From the NCBI GenBank assembly GCA_030696085.1, contig JAUYNL010000062.1, forward strand, positions 62,001 through 126,000: a stretch of DNA of 64,000 nt, in the 5' to 3' direction. The notes beneath the pieces are model-generated. The model worked only from the letters and a program-made list of their open reading frames with translations. It was not told the DNA's origin and searched no databases. Positions 17,489 to 26,517 of this stretch are shown piece by piece. How positions within the stretch are numbered: the stretch's first letter is position 1; every line of letters starts with the position of its first letter. Made by a program: the position numbers and the translations under genes. This stretch comes from Luteolibacter sp. GTDB taxonomy: Bacteria; Verrucomicrobiota; Verrucomicrobiia; Verrucomicrobiales; Akkermansiaceae.

Positions 17489-19225
17489 ATGTCCATCCTC
17501 ATCCGGATTCTGCGCCACACCTTCCGGTTTCCGTTGAAAAGCGCGCTCTCGCTGCTGCTGGCCGTGCTCTGCACCACGCTGGTGCTGGTGCTGCCAGGAG
17601 TGACGATGCGTTTCATCGATGTGATCATCGGCCAAAAGCGCCCGGACCTGATCCTCGGCACCGCCGCCATCGGCATCGCCGCCATCCTCGCGCGTCAATT
17701 CCTTTTCACCCTGCGCACCTACGTCAACAACGCGCTCGAACTCGAACTCACCCACATCGTCCGCGTCGAGCTCTACGACAAACTCCAGCGCCTGCCCGTC
17801 AAGTGGTTCGACTCGAATGCATCGGGTGAAATCATGTCGCGCGTGGCGGAGGACGTGCCTGCCATGGACCGCGTGATGATCGAGGGCGTGGACCAGGCTA
17901 TCGCCGCGCTGCTCCAGTTCCTCATCGTGATGGGATACATGCTCTATCATTCGTGGGCGCTCACCCTGGTGACCCTGGCGCCGCTGCCATTCATCGGACT
18001 TCTAACCAACTGGTGGGCGCGCCGCTCCGAACCGATGTGGCGCGCCTCCTCCGAGGCCTCGTCCGCGCTCAACGCCATCCTCCACGACCACCTCGCCGGC
18101 ATCCGCCAGATCAAGGCCTATACCGTGGAGCCCAAGGCTCTCGAAACCTTCGGCAAGGCATCGCAGAACGTCGGGGATACACGCATGAACGTCATGCGCG
18201 GCCAGGCGATCGTCTGGCCGGCGGTCTCTTTCATCGCCGAGTCCGGCATCATCCTGATGGTCGCCTTCGGAGCCTACTGGGCGCTCAACGGGAAAATCTC
18301 GCCCGGCGTGGTCATTTCATTCCTCGTCGCCTGGGGTTTCCTCTTCGATCCGATCTCGCGCATCAATCCGCTCTCACAAACCTTCACCCGCGGCATCGTA
18401 GCCGCCAAGCGCGTGTTCGCGATCATCGATACTCCGGATGAAACGCACATCACCACGGGCATCCGCCCGGAACATCTGCGCGGCCATGTGCGCTTCGAAA
18501 ATGTTTCATTCGATTATGCCGACGACTCCCCCGCCATCCGCGATCTCAGCTTCGCGGCGAATCCCGGCGAGACCATCGCGCTGGTCGGCGCCACCGGAGC
18601 CGGCAAATCCACCGTGCTCAACCTGCTCACCCGTTTTTACGAACCTAACAACGGTCGCGTCCTCATCGATGGCATCCCACTGGCGGAAATCTCCAAGGAA
18701 TGGCTGCGCGACCAGCTCGGCTACGTCACCCAGGAGAGCTTCCTCTTCAACACCACGCTGCGCGAAAACCTGCTGCTCGCGAAACACGACGCCACCGATG
18801 AGGAGCTCTGGGCCGCACTCGAGGCCGCCAACGCCGCCTGCTTCGTCCGCGCCCATGCCGAAGGTCTCGACATCCTCGCCGGCGAACGCGGCGGACGTTT
18901 TTCCGGCGGCGAAAAACAACGCCTGTCCATCGCGCGCGCCCTGCTCAAGAACCCTCCGCTTCTTTTGTTAGACGAAGCCACCTCCGCGCTCGACAACCGC
19001 ACCGAGCGCCTCGTCCAGCAGGCGCTCGAAACACTGCGCGCGGATCGCACCTGCTTCGTCATCGCCCACCGGCTCTCCACGGTGCGGCAGGCGGATCGCA
19101 TCTGCGTGCTCGACCGCGGCCGGCTTGTCGAACAAGGAGCGCATGCGGAACTCATCGCGCACGGCGGAGCCTACGCGAAACTTTGTGAGGCCGGTTTTGC
19201 AATCGATCCTAGACCTGCCGCATGA
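17489..19225 (+). CDS. ABC exporter, fused membrane and ATPase domains (MsbA-like)
   Basis: The 578-residue half-transporter has an ABC exporter membrane domain with six helices (about residues 15-320). The ATPase domain has Walker A GATGAGKST, the Q-loop YVTQES, signature SGGEKQRLS, Walker B LLLDEATSALD and the H-loop AHRLST. It should act as a homodimer exporting a lipid, lipopolysaccharide precursor or hydrophobic compound; the substrate cannot be read from sequence. ATG 17489 begins MSILIRILRHTFRF; the upstream open frame is low-quality. The stop codon overlaps an ATG (ATGA) of the next frame. Confidence 0.9.
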   Translation: MSILIRILRHTFRFPLKSALSLLLAVLCTTLVLVLPGVTMRFIDVIIGQKRPDLILGTAAIGIAAILARQFLFTLRTYVNNALELELTHIVRVELYDKLQRLPVKWFDSNASGEIMSRVAEDVPAMDRVMIEGVDQAIAALLQFLIVMGYMLYHSWALTLVTLAPLPFIGLLTNWWARRSEPMWRASSEASSALNAILHDHLAGIRQIKAYTVEPKALETFGKASQNVGDTRMNVMRGQAIVWPAVSFIAESGIILMVAFGAYWALNGKISPGVVISFLVAWGFLFDPISRINPLSQTFTRGIVAAKRVFAIIDTPDETHITTGIRPEHLRGHVRFENVSFDYADDSPAIRDLSFAANPGETIALVGATGAGKSTVLNLLTRFYEPNNGRVLIDGIPLAEISKEWLRDQLGYVTQESFLFNTTLRENLLLAKHDATDEELWAALEAANAACFVRAHAEGLDILAGERGGRFSGGEKQRLSIARALLKNPPLLLLDEATSALDNRTERLVQQALETLRADRTCFVIAHRLSTVRQADRICVLDRGRLVEQGAHAELIAHGGAYAKLCEAGFAIDPRPAA

Positions 19226-19272
19226 ATGCGTACATCTTGCCAAAGGTTGCTTTGCCTTCCCTCCACTTTTCA

Positions 19273-19575
19273 ATGGAAACCATCGTCAGACTCCCCGAAT
19301 CCACCGCTCCCAGCACGCTGGTTGAAGTCCTTGCCGCATTGCGCAAGGAACACCTCGATCCACGCCACGAATCCAAATCATGGGGCGATTGGATCTACCT
19401 CGAATGTTACAACACCGTCATCAGCATCGAGGCGAATCATGGCCTCAGCAGCTCCGCCACCATCGAACATGGCGAAGGAGAGGAAGATGGAGAACCCGTC
19501 GTTTCCATCCTCCGCGCCTTCGGCAAACTTGGCTGGCACGGCGTCGATAACGATGGGGAATTCCGGCTCCTGTAG
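19273..19575 (+). CDS. Small conserved-looking hypothetical protein
   Basis: I do not recognise the family. The product of about 100 residues starts METIVRLPESTAPSTLVEVL and is acidic, with a GEGEEDGEP stretch and an SWGDWIYLE strand, suggesting a small alpha/beta soluble protein. The same frame also has an ATG at 19222 that overlaps the ABC exporter stop codon as ATGA, which would couple translation and add 17 residues. I prefer 19273 because the upstream residues look unlike a protein start. No regulatory signal is evident. Confidence 0.6.
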   Translation: METIVRLPESTAPSTLVEVLAALRKEHLDPRHESKSWGDWIYLECYNTVISIEANHGLSSSATIEHGEGEEDGEPVVSILRAFGKLGWHGVDNDGEFRLL

Positions 19576-19755
19576 CGTACTTTGCCTGCACGCATATTTT
19601 TACGCTCACGATCCCGGACTTCCCCTGGAGATCCCGGACGCAGCCTGTGATGACGAAAAAATCCCGGTGTCCCATGATTGTTTGGGCGGCCCGGTTTCTG
19701 GAAAAAGCATCTCGGCAGCCTTGCATGACGCGTCCCACAGGACTACTGCTTGACC

Positions 19756-20391
19756 ATGGATCTGGCAGAATTCCGCAAAGAATACTCCAGCCGCGGTCTG
19801 CGGCGCGAGGAACTGAACCCGGACCCGGTGGCGCAATTCTCCCAGTGGTTCATCCAGGCCACCGAGCTGGAGGTGCATGAACCCAACGCGATGACGCTGG
19901 CCACCGTGGACGGGACCGGCATGCCCTATCAGCGCACGGTGCTGCTGAAATATTATGATAAGGACGGCTTCGTGTTCTTCACCAACTACAGCAGCCGCAA
20001 GGCAACGCAGATCGCCGCCAATCCGAAATGCTCGCTGCTCTTTCCGTGGATCACCCTGGAACGCCAGGTCATCATCCAGGGCCACGCGGAAAAAATCAGC
20101 ACGGCGGAGTCGCTGCGCTACTTCGCATCTCGTCCACGCGATTCGCAGATCGGCGCATGGGTTTCCAACCAAAGTGAAGTGATCACCTCACGGAAATTCC
20201 TGATGCAGAAACTCTCCGAAATCCGCGAAAAATTCCACCACGGAGAGATTCCCCTGCCCTCTTTCTGGGGCGGCTACCGCGTCGTCCCCGAGGCCATCGA
20301 ATTCTGGCAGGGCGGCCCCGCCCGCCTGCACGACCGTTTTCTCTATCGAAAACACGGCAGTGACTGGGCGATCGAGCGGCTCTCGCCGTAA
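19756..20391 (+). CDS. pdxH: Pyridoxamine 5'-phosphate oxidase
   Basis: The 211-residue FMN enzyme converts pyridoxine or pyridoxamine 5'-phosphate to PLP in the cytoplasm. It starts DLAEFRKEYSSRGLRREEL and contains the FMN-binding strands with RTVLLKYYDKDGFVFFTNY, SRKATQIAANP and the C-terminal WGGYRVVPEAIEFWQ and RLHDRFLYR, all family hallmarks. Length is normal. ATG 19756 is preferred to TTG 19750. It stands alone, about 180 bases after the small hypothetical gene, in a gap with no recognised element. Confidence 0.95.
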   Translation: MDLAEFRKEYSSRGLRREELNPDPVAQFSQWFIQATELEVHEPNAMTLATVDGTGMPYQRTVLLKYYDKDGFVFFTNYSSRKATQIAANPKCSLLFPWITLERQVIIQGHAEKISTAESLRYFASRPRDSQIGAWVSNQSEVITSRKFLMQKLSEIREKFHHGEIPLPSFWGGYRVVPEAIEFWQGGPARLHDRFLYRKHGSDWAIERLSP

Positions 20392-20468
20392 GAAGGAAAT
20401 TTCGATGAATCCGGTTTGGCTTGTTATGTCGGCGCTTGCCAACCCCTTGGACCGCATCCAGCAGAGAC

Positions 20469-21845
20469 TCATCCGATGAAGCGAAGGATGCGTTTGAGCG
20501 TGTCCAGCGGTGTGCGGGGCGGCGGATAACGGAATCCGGGGTCAGTTGCCAGCGCGCGGGTCATGATCGTCCGCTGATGGGAGAAACACTCGAAGCCCGC
20601 CCGTCCATGGCAAGCTCCCATTCCGCTGTCTCCCACACCTCCGAAGGGCAGATCGGCACCAAGAATCTGGAGCATCGTGTCATTGATGCACACACCGCCG
20701 GATTCCGTCCCGGCCAGCACGCGTTCCCGCAGGGCGCGATCCCTTGCAAACAGATAGACCGCCAGCGGCTTCGGTCTTTCGCGGAGCGTTTGCAGAACTT
20801 CACCAATGTCGGAGAACCCGATGACCGGGAGAATCGGCCCGAAAATCTCATCCGTCATCACGGGCGAATCCAAGCGCGGCCGTGTGAGGATGGTGGGGGC
20901 GAGATACAAGGCGGCCGGGTCGCATTCACCCCCACATGTGATTTTCCCATCCTTCAGATAGCTCGTCAATCGTTCGAGATGCGCGGTGTTGATGATCCGT
21001 CCATAGTTGGGACTGTCCTTGGGAGACGATCCATAAAACTCCACCAAGGTGCGCCTCATCGCCTCCACCAGCGCCGGGACGATCCGCTGGTGCGCCCAGA
21101 CATGATCGGGTGCGACACATGTCTGGCCGGCGTTCATGAATTTCCCCCAGACGATGCGGCGTGCGGTGAGGTCCACGGGTGCATCCTCGCCAACGATGCA
21201 CGGGCACTTTCCGCCGAGCTCCAGCGTGACCGGAGTGAGGTGACGCGCAGCAGCCGCCATCACCGCGCGGCCGGTCCGGGTGCTGCCGGTGAAAAATATG
21301 GTGTCGAACTTTTCGCCGAGCAGCGCCTCCGCGGTTTCGCGTCCGCCTTGGATCGAGGTGATGAATTCCTCGGGAAATGTCGAGCGGATCAGCCGATCAA
21401 GTAGTCCGGCCGTGTGCGGTGCCATTTCGGATGGCTTGAGGATCGCGCAGTTTCCCGCGGCGATCGCCCCGACGAGCGGGGAAAGCAGCAATTGGAGCGG
21501 GTAGTTCCACGGGCCGATGATCAGGGCGACACCGAACGGCTCCCGCCGCACGATGCTTTTTGCCGGCCATGCGATCAGCGGTGATTTGCGACTTTCGGGC
21601 TTCACCCAGGATGGCAAGTGACGGATCGCATGGCGGATCTCGCCGAGCACGAAGGCGATTTCCGACGTGTACGCCTCGTGTGCGCTCTTTCCCAGGTCGG
21701 CATGAAGCGCCGCGAGCAGCTCCGCATCATTGGACTCCAACAGATTGTTGAGATTCCTCAACTGCGTGAGCCGGAAGTCCGTGGAACGCGTCGCCCCGGA
21801 CTGGAAAAACGCCCTCTGGCGCGCAATGATCGACCCAAACTCCAT
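20469..21845 (-). CDS. aldH: Aldehyde dehydrogenase, probable carotenoid aldehyde to acid step
   Basis: The 458-residue NAD(P)-dependent dehydrogenase belongs to the class 3-like aldehyde dehydrogenases. GPWNYPLQL binds the cofactor, Glu209 lies in LELGGKCP and the nucleophile Cys243 in GQTCVAPDHV. A hydrophobic C-terminus (LDTLKRILRFI) could peripherally anchor it to membrane, as in related fatty aldehyde enzymes. It is divergent from crtP, whose product makes C30 carotenoid aldehydes, and in Staphylococcus an AldH oxidises diaponeurosporenal to the acid used by CrtQ. I therefore infer a carotenoid role; a general aldehyde substrate remains possible. Confidence 0.8.
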   Translation of the reverse strand: MEFGSIIARQRAFFQSGATRSTDFRLTQLRNLNNLLESNDAELLAALHADLGKSAHEAYTSEIAFVLGEIRHAIRHLPSWVKPESRKSPLIAWPAKSIVRREPFGVALIIGPWNYPLQLLLSPLVGAIAAGNCAILKPSEMAPHTAGLLDRLIRSTFPEEFITSIQGGRETAEALLGEKFDTIFFTGSTRTGRAVMAAAARHLTPVTLELGGKCPCIVGEDAPVDLTARRIVWGKFMNAGQTCVAPDHVWAHQRIVPALVEAMRRTLVEFYGSSPKDSPNYGRIINTAHLERLTSYLKDGKITCGGECDPAALYLAPTILTRPRLDSPVMTDEIFGPILPVIGFSDIGEVLQTLRERPKPLAVYLFARDRALRERVLAGTESGGVCINDTMLQILGADLPFGGVGDSGMGACHGRAGFECFSHQRTIMTRALATDPGFRYPPPRTPLDTLKRILRFIG

Positions 21846-21921
21846 TTTTCTTTGCGCAATCCTGTCGCTGGGTTAACGGTCGGTCAAACGATGATTGGAA
21901 AATCGGCATGCGCGTTTCTGC

Positions 21922-21942
21922 CCCTGACAATGTCTGTCAGGG
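21922..21942. promoter_or_regulatory. Inverted repeat between aldH and crtP
   Basis: The arms CCCTGACA and TGTCAGGG are perfect over 8 bases and are separated by 5 bases. The repeat is centred in the 191-base divergent intergenic region, so a bound dimer could control both directions. There is no T tract, so an operator is likelier than a terminator. Confidence 0.5.
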
Positions 21943-21985
21943 CGCATGAAGCGCTGAAATGCGGTGCGGCCAATCCCCGCATGCG

Positions 21986-22025
21986 CTATTTGCTGGGGGC
22001 GGCCCAGCTTCACACCCCCAAATAG
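21986..22025 (+). promoter_or_regulatory. Leader hairpin directly upstream of crtP
   Basis: The arms CTATTT/AAATAG and GGGGG/CCCCC pair across a 15-nt loop with one 3-nt bulge. The structure ends 11 bases before the crtP ATG, where it would cover the ribosome-binding region in the mRNA. A regulatory role is inference. Confidence 0.4.
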
Positions 22026-22036
22026 ACCAGCCGGAC

Positions 22037-23518
22037 ATGGAAGGAAAACACATCATCGTAATCGGGTCGGGACTCGGTGGAATCTCAGCAGCCATCTCGC
22101 TGGCCCAGGAGGGATACAAGGTCACGATCCACGAGAAGAATCCGCAGATCGGCGGCAAGCTCAACGTGCTCAAACAGCAGGGTTATACTTTTGATCTCGG
22201 CCCCTCGATCCTCACCCTGCCCCATATCTTCGAGCGCTTGTTCACACGATCCGGCCGCGAGATGAAGAATTACATTCCAATCCGCCCGGTGCGCCCCCAC
22301 TGGCGGAATTTTTTCGAGGACGGCAAGGTGGTCGATCTCGATCCGGACCCCGAACAGATGGCTGCCGAGGCCCGCAATGTGGGTGAGGACCCGGAAAACG
22401 TGCGCCGCTTCCTCAAGTATTCCGCCGATCTCTACGACCTGGTCAATGCCGGATACTTCGAACAGGGACTCGATAACTCCGCGGATTTCAGGCGCTTCTA
22501 CGGCCTTGGGAACTTCCTGAAGTTCGATCTCTTCCGGACCATGCACGGCGGAGTGAAACGTTTCCTCAAGACCCGCCACATGCGGGATATCTTCGATTAT
22601 TTCATCAAGTATGTCGGTTCGTCCGCCTACCATTCGCCCGCGTTCATGAACTGCATGGCCACCATCCAGTTCCGCTACGACCTCTGGTATGTTGACGGCG
22701 GATTGTACCATATCGCCCTCGGCCTCCAGCGCTTGATGGACGAGCTCGGCATAGAAGTGCGCCTCAATAGCGAGGTCACCGAAGTGCGCAAGCAGGACGG
22801 GCGTGTCACCGGCATCGTCACCAAGGACGGGGCGTTCCATGCGGCGGACATCATTGTTTCCAACATGGAGGTCATTCCCGCCTACGAAAAACTGCTGCGG
22901 GAGGATGGTGACATGATGCGCAGCCTCGAGAAGTATGAACCGTCCTGCTCCGGCCTGGTGCTGGAGCTCGGCCTCGACCGGAAATACCCGCAACTCGCGC
23001 ATCACAATTTCTTTTTCTCCGATCACCAGCGCGAGCATTTCCATACCGTCTTCCGCAAGCGCCAGTTGCCGCCGGACCCCACGATTTATCTCGTCGCCGC
23101 CTCCAGGACCGATCCGACCGTGGCTCCGGAGGGTTGCGATTGCCTCAAAATCCTTCCCCACATCCCGCACATTGATGATGACAAGCCTCTCACCAGGGAG
23201 GATTACCTGGTTTTCAAGGAGCGAATCATCGACAAGCTCGAACGCATGGGTCTCACGGATCTGCGCAAGCATGTGGTCTTCGAGCATTGCTGGACTCCCA
23301 TCGACATCCGCGAGCAGTATTATTCCAACAAAGGCTCGATTTATGGCGTGGTCAGCGATCGTTTCAAGAACCTCGCTTTCAAGGCGCCGAAACAAAGCAC
23401 GAAGTATCCCAATCTGTTCTTCGTCGGCGGCTCGGTGAACCCCGGCGGGGGGATGCCGATGGTGGTTCTGTGCGGGCAGAACGTCGCGAAGAAGGTCGTC
23501 AACTGGGACCGCCCATGA
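22037..23518 (+). CDS. crtP: CrtP-type C30 carotenoid oxygenase (diaponeurosporene oxidase)
   Basis: The 493-residue FAD flavoprotein begins MEGKHIIVIGSGLGGISAAI (dinucleotide fold). From recall of the Staphylococcus aureus CrtP sequence it matches in many blocks: FDLGPSILT, FIKYVGSSAY, SNMEVIPAY, YPQLAHHNFFF, KLERMGLTDLRKH and FVGGSVNPGGGMPMV. CrtP oxidises the terminal methyl group of 4,4'-diaponeurosporene to an aldehyde at the membrane. These CrtP-like blocks separate it from the CrtN-like protein of this locus. Its stop overlaps the crtQ start (ATGA), so the two are translationally coupled. Confidence 0.88.
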   Translation: MEGKHIIVIGSGLGGISAAISLAQEGYKVTIHEKNPQIGGKLNVLKQQGYTFDLGPSILTLPHIFERLFTRSGREMKNYIPIRPVRPHWRNFFEDGKVVDLDPDPEQMAAEARNVGEDPENVRRFLKYSADLYDLVNAGYFEQGLDNSADFRRFYGLGNFLKFDLFRTMHGGVKRFLKTRHMRDIFDYFIKYVGSSAYHSPAFMNCMATIQFRYDLWYVDGGLYHIALGLQRLMDELGIEVRLNSEVTEVRKQDGRVTGIVTKDGAFHAADIIVSNMEVIPAYEKLLREDGDMMRSLEKYEPSCSGLVLELGLDRKYPQLAHHNFFFSDHQREHFHTVFRKRQLPPDPTIYLVAASRTDPTVAPEGCDCLKILPHIPHIDDDKPLTREDYLVFKERIIDKLERMGLTDLRKHVVFEHCWTPIDIREQYYSNKGSIYGVVSDRFKNLAFKAPKQSTKYPNLFFVGGSVNPGGGMPMVVLCGQNVAKKVVNWDRP

Positions 23519-24546
23519 TCTACGTGTTCACAGTGCTCTGGCTGGCGGGTTGGGTGCTGGCCTATCGTTTCCGGCGGCCTTTGCCGGCGGCGATTCCCGG
23601 AAACCTGATCGAGCCGAGCATCATCATTCCCGCCCGTAACGAGGCGCACAATCTGCCGAAACTGTTGGATTCCCTGAACTGTCAACCGGTGAAGCCCCGG
23701 GAGATCCTGGTGGTGGACGATGGCTCCACCGACCGCACCGCGGAGATCGCCAGCGGGATGGGAGCCCGGGTGATCGCCTCGCAGCCATTGCCACCGGGTT
23801 GGCGTGGAAAAACATGGGCCTGCCATCAGGGAGCGCTCGCGGCGAACGGCGACTGGTTGTTGTTCATGGATGCGGACACTTGGTTCAAACCCGGCGGGCT
23901 CGAGCGGGTTTTGTCGCCGGAGCATCCGGGAGCCCTGTCGGTCGTCCCCTATCATTCCGTTAGGAAGCCATATGAGGATCTCTCGTTGTTCTTCAATGTC
24001 TGCATGACGGCGGGCACGGTGCCCGATGGTTTGGCCGGCCAGTTCCTGCTGGTGCGCCGCGACCACTATCAACTCGCGGGCGGCCATGAATCGGTGCACG
24101 GGCGGGTTCTGGAGAATTTCCGTCTTGCCGAACATCTCCGAGATGCGGGGGTGCCATTGCGAAGCCTCACCGGGAAGGGGATTCTATCATTCAGCATGTA
24201 TCCCGAGGGCTTCCGCGACATGATCCAGGGCTGGACCAAGGGTTTCGCAGCCGGAGCGGGTGGAACCTCGCGGGGCACCCTCATGCTGGTCATCGCATGG
24301 ATGATCGGGCTGATGATCGCCCCGTTGGCCGGATGCATCACCGGCGATTGGCTGACCTGGGGGATCGCCTGCGGATCTTGCTCGCTGCAGGTGGTGTGGA
24401 TTGGAAGAAAGCTCGGATCTTTCGGCTGGTGGCTGATGTTGCTCTATCCGCTGCCGCTGTTGTTTTTCTTTGGTCTGTTCGGGTGGTCCGCCATCCGGTC
24501 CGGCAGGAAAGTAACGTGGAAAGGACGGGAAATCCATGCCGATTGA
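23515..24546 (+). CDS. crtQ: CrtQ-type carotenoid acid glycosyltransferase
   Basis: The 343-residue family 2 glycosyltransferase has an N-terminal membrane helix, IIIPARNE, VVDDGSTD (about 66-73), FMDADTWF (the DxD metal site), and two or three C-terminal membrane helices. EGFRDMIQGWTKGFAAGAGGT and VTWKGREI match the corresponding regions of Staphylococcus CrtQ (GWTK...GAGGT, VEWKGRQ), which glucosylates diaponeurosporenoic acid. The start is fixed by the ATGA overlap with crtP and the end overlaps crtO by 11 bases, so crtP-crtQ-crtO form one operon. Confidence 0.87.
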   Translation: MIYVFTVLWLAGWVLAYRFRRPLPAAIPGNLIEPSIIIPARNEAHNLPKLLDSLNCQPVKPREILVVDDGSTDRTAEIASGMGARVIASQPLPPGWRGKTWACHQGALAANGDWLLFMDADTWFKPGGLERVLSPEHPGALSVVPYHSVRKPYEDLSLFFNVCMTAGTVPDGLAGQFLLVRRDHYQLAGGHESVHGRVLENFRLAEHLRDAGVPLRSLTGKGILSFSMYPEGFRDMIQGWTKGFAAGAGGTSRGTLMLVIAWMIGLMIAPLAGCITGDWLTWGIACGSCSLQVVWIGRKLGSFGWWLMLLYPLPLLFFFGLFGWSAIRSGRKVTWKGREIHAD

Positions 24547-25006
24547 GTTGCCGGTCATTTGGATCGTGATCCTCAATGTGGCGCTCTGGCCGCTGATCCA
24601 GATCGTCCTGGCGTGGAGTTTCATCCGCATGCCGACAGCTTGGTTCAATCCGCCGGCTTCAGGTGAATCCGCGCGTTTCCATGAGAAATACCTCGGCATC
24701 AAGCATTGGAAGGACCGCTTGCCGGATGGCGGCAGCTGGTTCGGCGGCGGCTTCGCCAAGAGCGGGATGAAAACCACGGATCCCGCCTATCTCCAGCGCT
24801 TCATCGTGGAAACCTGGCGCGGCGAGTTGTGCCATTATTGCGCGTTCCTCTTCGTGCCGGTGTTTTTCCTGTGGAATCCCTGGTGGGGGAACCTGGTGAT
24901 GGTTGGTTATGCCATCACCGCCAACGCACCCTGCATCATCGCTCAGCGCTACAACCGCATCCGGTTGCGGCGCCTGTTGGTGAGGCATCACGCGTCGCGC
25001 AGATAG
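24536..25006 (+). CDS. crtO: CrtO-type glycosyl carotenoate acyltransferase
   Basis: The 156-residue membrane protein has an N-terminal helix (about 6-28) and further hydrophobic segments (about 98-130). The conserved core FIVETWRGELCHYC, YAITANAPCIIAQRYNR and IRLRRLL aligns with Staphylococcus CrtO (IIETKRAELIHW, MIANVPIIIVQRYNR), which esterifies the glucose of staphyloxanthin with a fatty acid. This is a rare, narrow family, so the match is a strong sign of a staphyloxanthin-like end product. Its 3' end overlaps convergent crtN by 19 bases. Confidence 0.85.
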   Translation: MPIELPVIWIVILNVALWPLIQIVLAWSFIRMPTAWFNPPASGESARFHEKYLGIKHWKDRLPDGGSWFGGGFAKSGMKTTDPAYLQRFIVETWRGELCHYCAFLFVPVFFLWNPWWGNLVMVGYAITANAPCIIAQRYNRIRLRRLLVRHHASRR

Positions 25007-26517
25007 TCCGACGCGAGATCGACCACCTGATAAGGCATGCCGAATTGTTCGCAGATCAGATTCGCGCTGATGCGGCCGGATTCGTAGATGGTCGGCAGCC
25101 CGCTTCCCGGGTGGGTGCCGCCGCCGACGAGGTAACAGTTGTTGTATCCCTGATAGCGGTTGTGGGGGCGCATGTAGAGCATCTGCCCGAGCGTGTGGGC
25201 GAGATTGAAGGTGGCGCCCATGAAGATTGAGCCGCTCTGCCAGTCGGCGGGAGAAATGATCTTCTTGGTGATGATGCGGCTGCGCAGATCCCTCATCGAG
25301 GTGCGTTGTTCGATGCGTTTGAGCACCTTGTCCGCATATTCCTCCTTGTGGCTGTCCCAATCGAATCCGTGGCGGGTGTTGATGGTGGGAACCAGAATAT
25401 ACAATCCGGACTGGCCGGCCGGGGCCACGCCCGGATCGGTGACGCAGGAGTTCCTTACATAGACCGACATGTCGTCGGAAACCAGCCGCTCGCTCTGGAT
25501 CTCGGACACGTTCGCCTTATAGTCATCGGCGAACAGGATGTGGTGGTGCGGCTCGTTTTCGTAAAGTTTGTCCACGCCGGCATAGATCATGAAGGTCGAG
25601 CAGGAGAACTTTTTGGAGCGCATCTTTTCCTCGGAAACATTGCGATCGCCGAAAAGGCTTGTCGCGGCATGGCCGTAGTCCGAGTTGACCACGACGGCGT
25701 CGGCATTGATGCGCTCGCCGCTTTCAAGGATCGCGCCCGTCAGGTTGCTCCCGCTGGTGAGGAGTTGTTTGACGGGCGACTGGAGTCTGAGTTCGCCGCC
25801 GAGTTTTTCGAACGAATCCGCCATGGCTTGGGAGATCCGGTTCAGGCCGCCCTGCACGTGGAAGACCCCGTAACGGTATTCGGTGAAGGACAGGATGCTG
25901 AAAAGTGCGGGACAATGCCATGGCGACATGCCGAGGTATTTCGCCTGGAAGGTGAAGGCCAGCTTGAGGCGTTCCTCGTCGAAGTAATCGCCCAGCACGT
26001 CATGCACGCTGCGGGTGGTGAGCACATGCGGCAGCGCCTTGAGCAGGCTCATGCTCAGGTAGGAACTGAGCTTGTGGTAGGGCCGCTGGAGACACGGATA
26101 GATGCTGCGGAATTTCACCGCGTGATCGCGCATGTAGCGTTCGAATCCGCTGCTGCTTCCCGGAAACACCCGCTCGATCTCGGCGGACATCCTCCCGGTG
26201 TTGCTGTAGGTGTGCAGCGAGGTGTCTCCCCAGCTCAGGCGGGTCATCGGATTGAGGTCCACAAAATCCAGGTGGTCCTCGCTCTTGCCACCGATCTCCG
26301 CGAAGATCTCATCCAGGCAGAATTTCTGATGAAGGAATGTCGGGCCGAGGTCGAACGAGAAACCATCGAGATTGACCTCCGCATTGCGTCCCCCGACACG
26401 GTCGTTTTTCTCGACGATGGTGACGCGGAATCCGCGGTGGGCTAGCAGCATTCCGGCGGTGAGGCCGCCGGGTCCGGCTCCGACGACGAGGATGTGTTTC
26501 TTGTTTCCAGCAGGCAT
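24988..26517 (-). CDS. crtN: CrtN-type dehydrosqualene/squalene desaturase
   Basis: The 509-residue CrtI-family FAD desaturase begins NKKHILVVGAGPGGLTAGMLL, followed by the second FAD contact VGGRNAEV and FDLGPTFLH. The C-terminal motif YLVGGGTHPGSGLPTIYESGR is typical of phytoene/squalene desaturases. In a C30 pathway it would introduce the conjugated double bonds before CrtP acts. Met at 26517 is preferred; an upstream Met at 26565 adds 16 residues. It is on the strand opposite crtPQO, unlike Staphylococcus where all are collinear. No crtM-like synthase is adjacent. Confidence 0.85.
   Translation of the reverse strand: MPAGNKKHILVVGAGPGGLTAGMLLAHRGFRVTIVEKNDRVGGRNAEVNLDGFSFDLGPTFLHQKFCLDEIFAEIGGKSEDHLDFVDLNPMTRLSWGDTSLHTYSNTGRMSAEIERVFPGSSSGFERYMRDHAVKFRSIYPCLQRPYHKLSSYLSMSLLKALPHVLTTRSVHDVLGDYFDEERLKLAFTFQAKYLGMSPWHCPALFSILSFTEYRYGVFHVQGGLNRISQAMADSFEKLGGELRLQSPVKQLLTSGSNLTGAILESGERINADAVVVNSDYGHAATSLFGDRNVSEEKMRSKKFSCSTFMIYAGVDKLYENEPHHHILFADDYKANVSEIQSERLVSDDMSVYVRNSCVTDPGVAPAGQSGLYILVPTINTRHGFDWDSHKEEYADKVLKRIEQRTSMRDLRSRIITKKIISPADWQSGSIFMGATFNLAHTLGQMLYMRPHNRYQGYNNCYLVGGGTHPGSGLPTIYESGRISANLICEQFGMPYQVVDLASDYLRDA

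Noticed and set aside
25306-26445. 379-codon plus-strand frame across crtN
   Set aside because: It is antisense to a well-supported desaturase and lacks any family motif.
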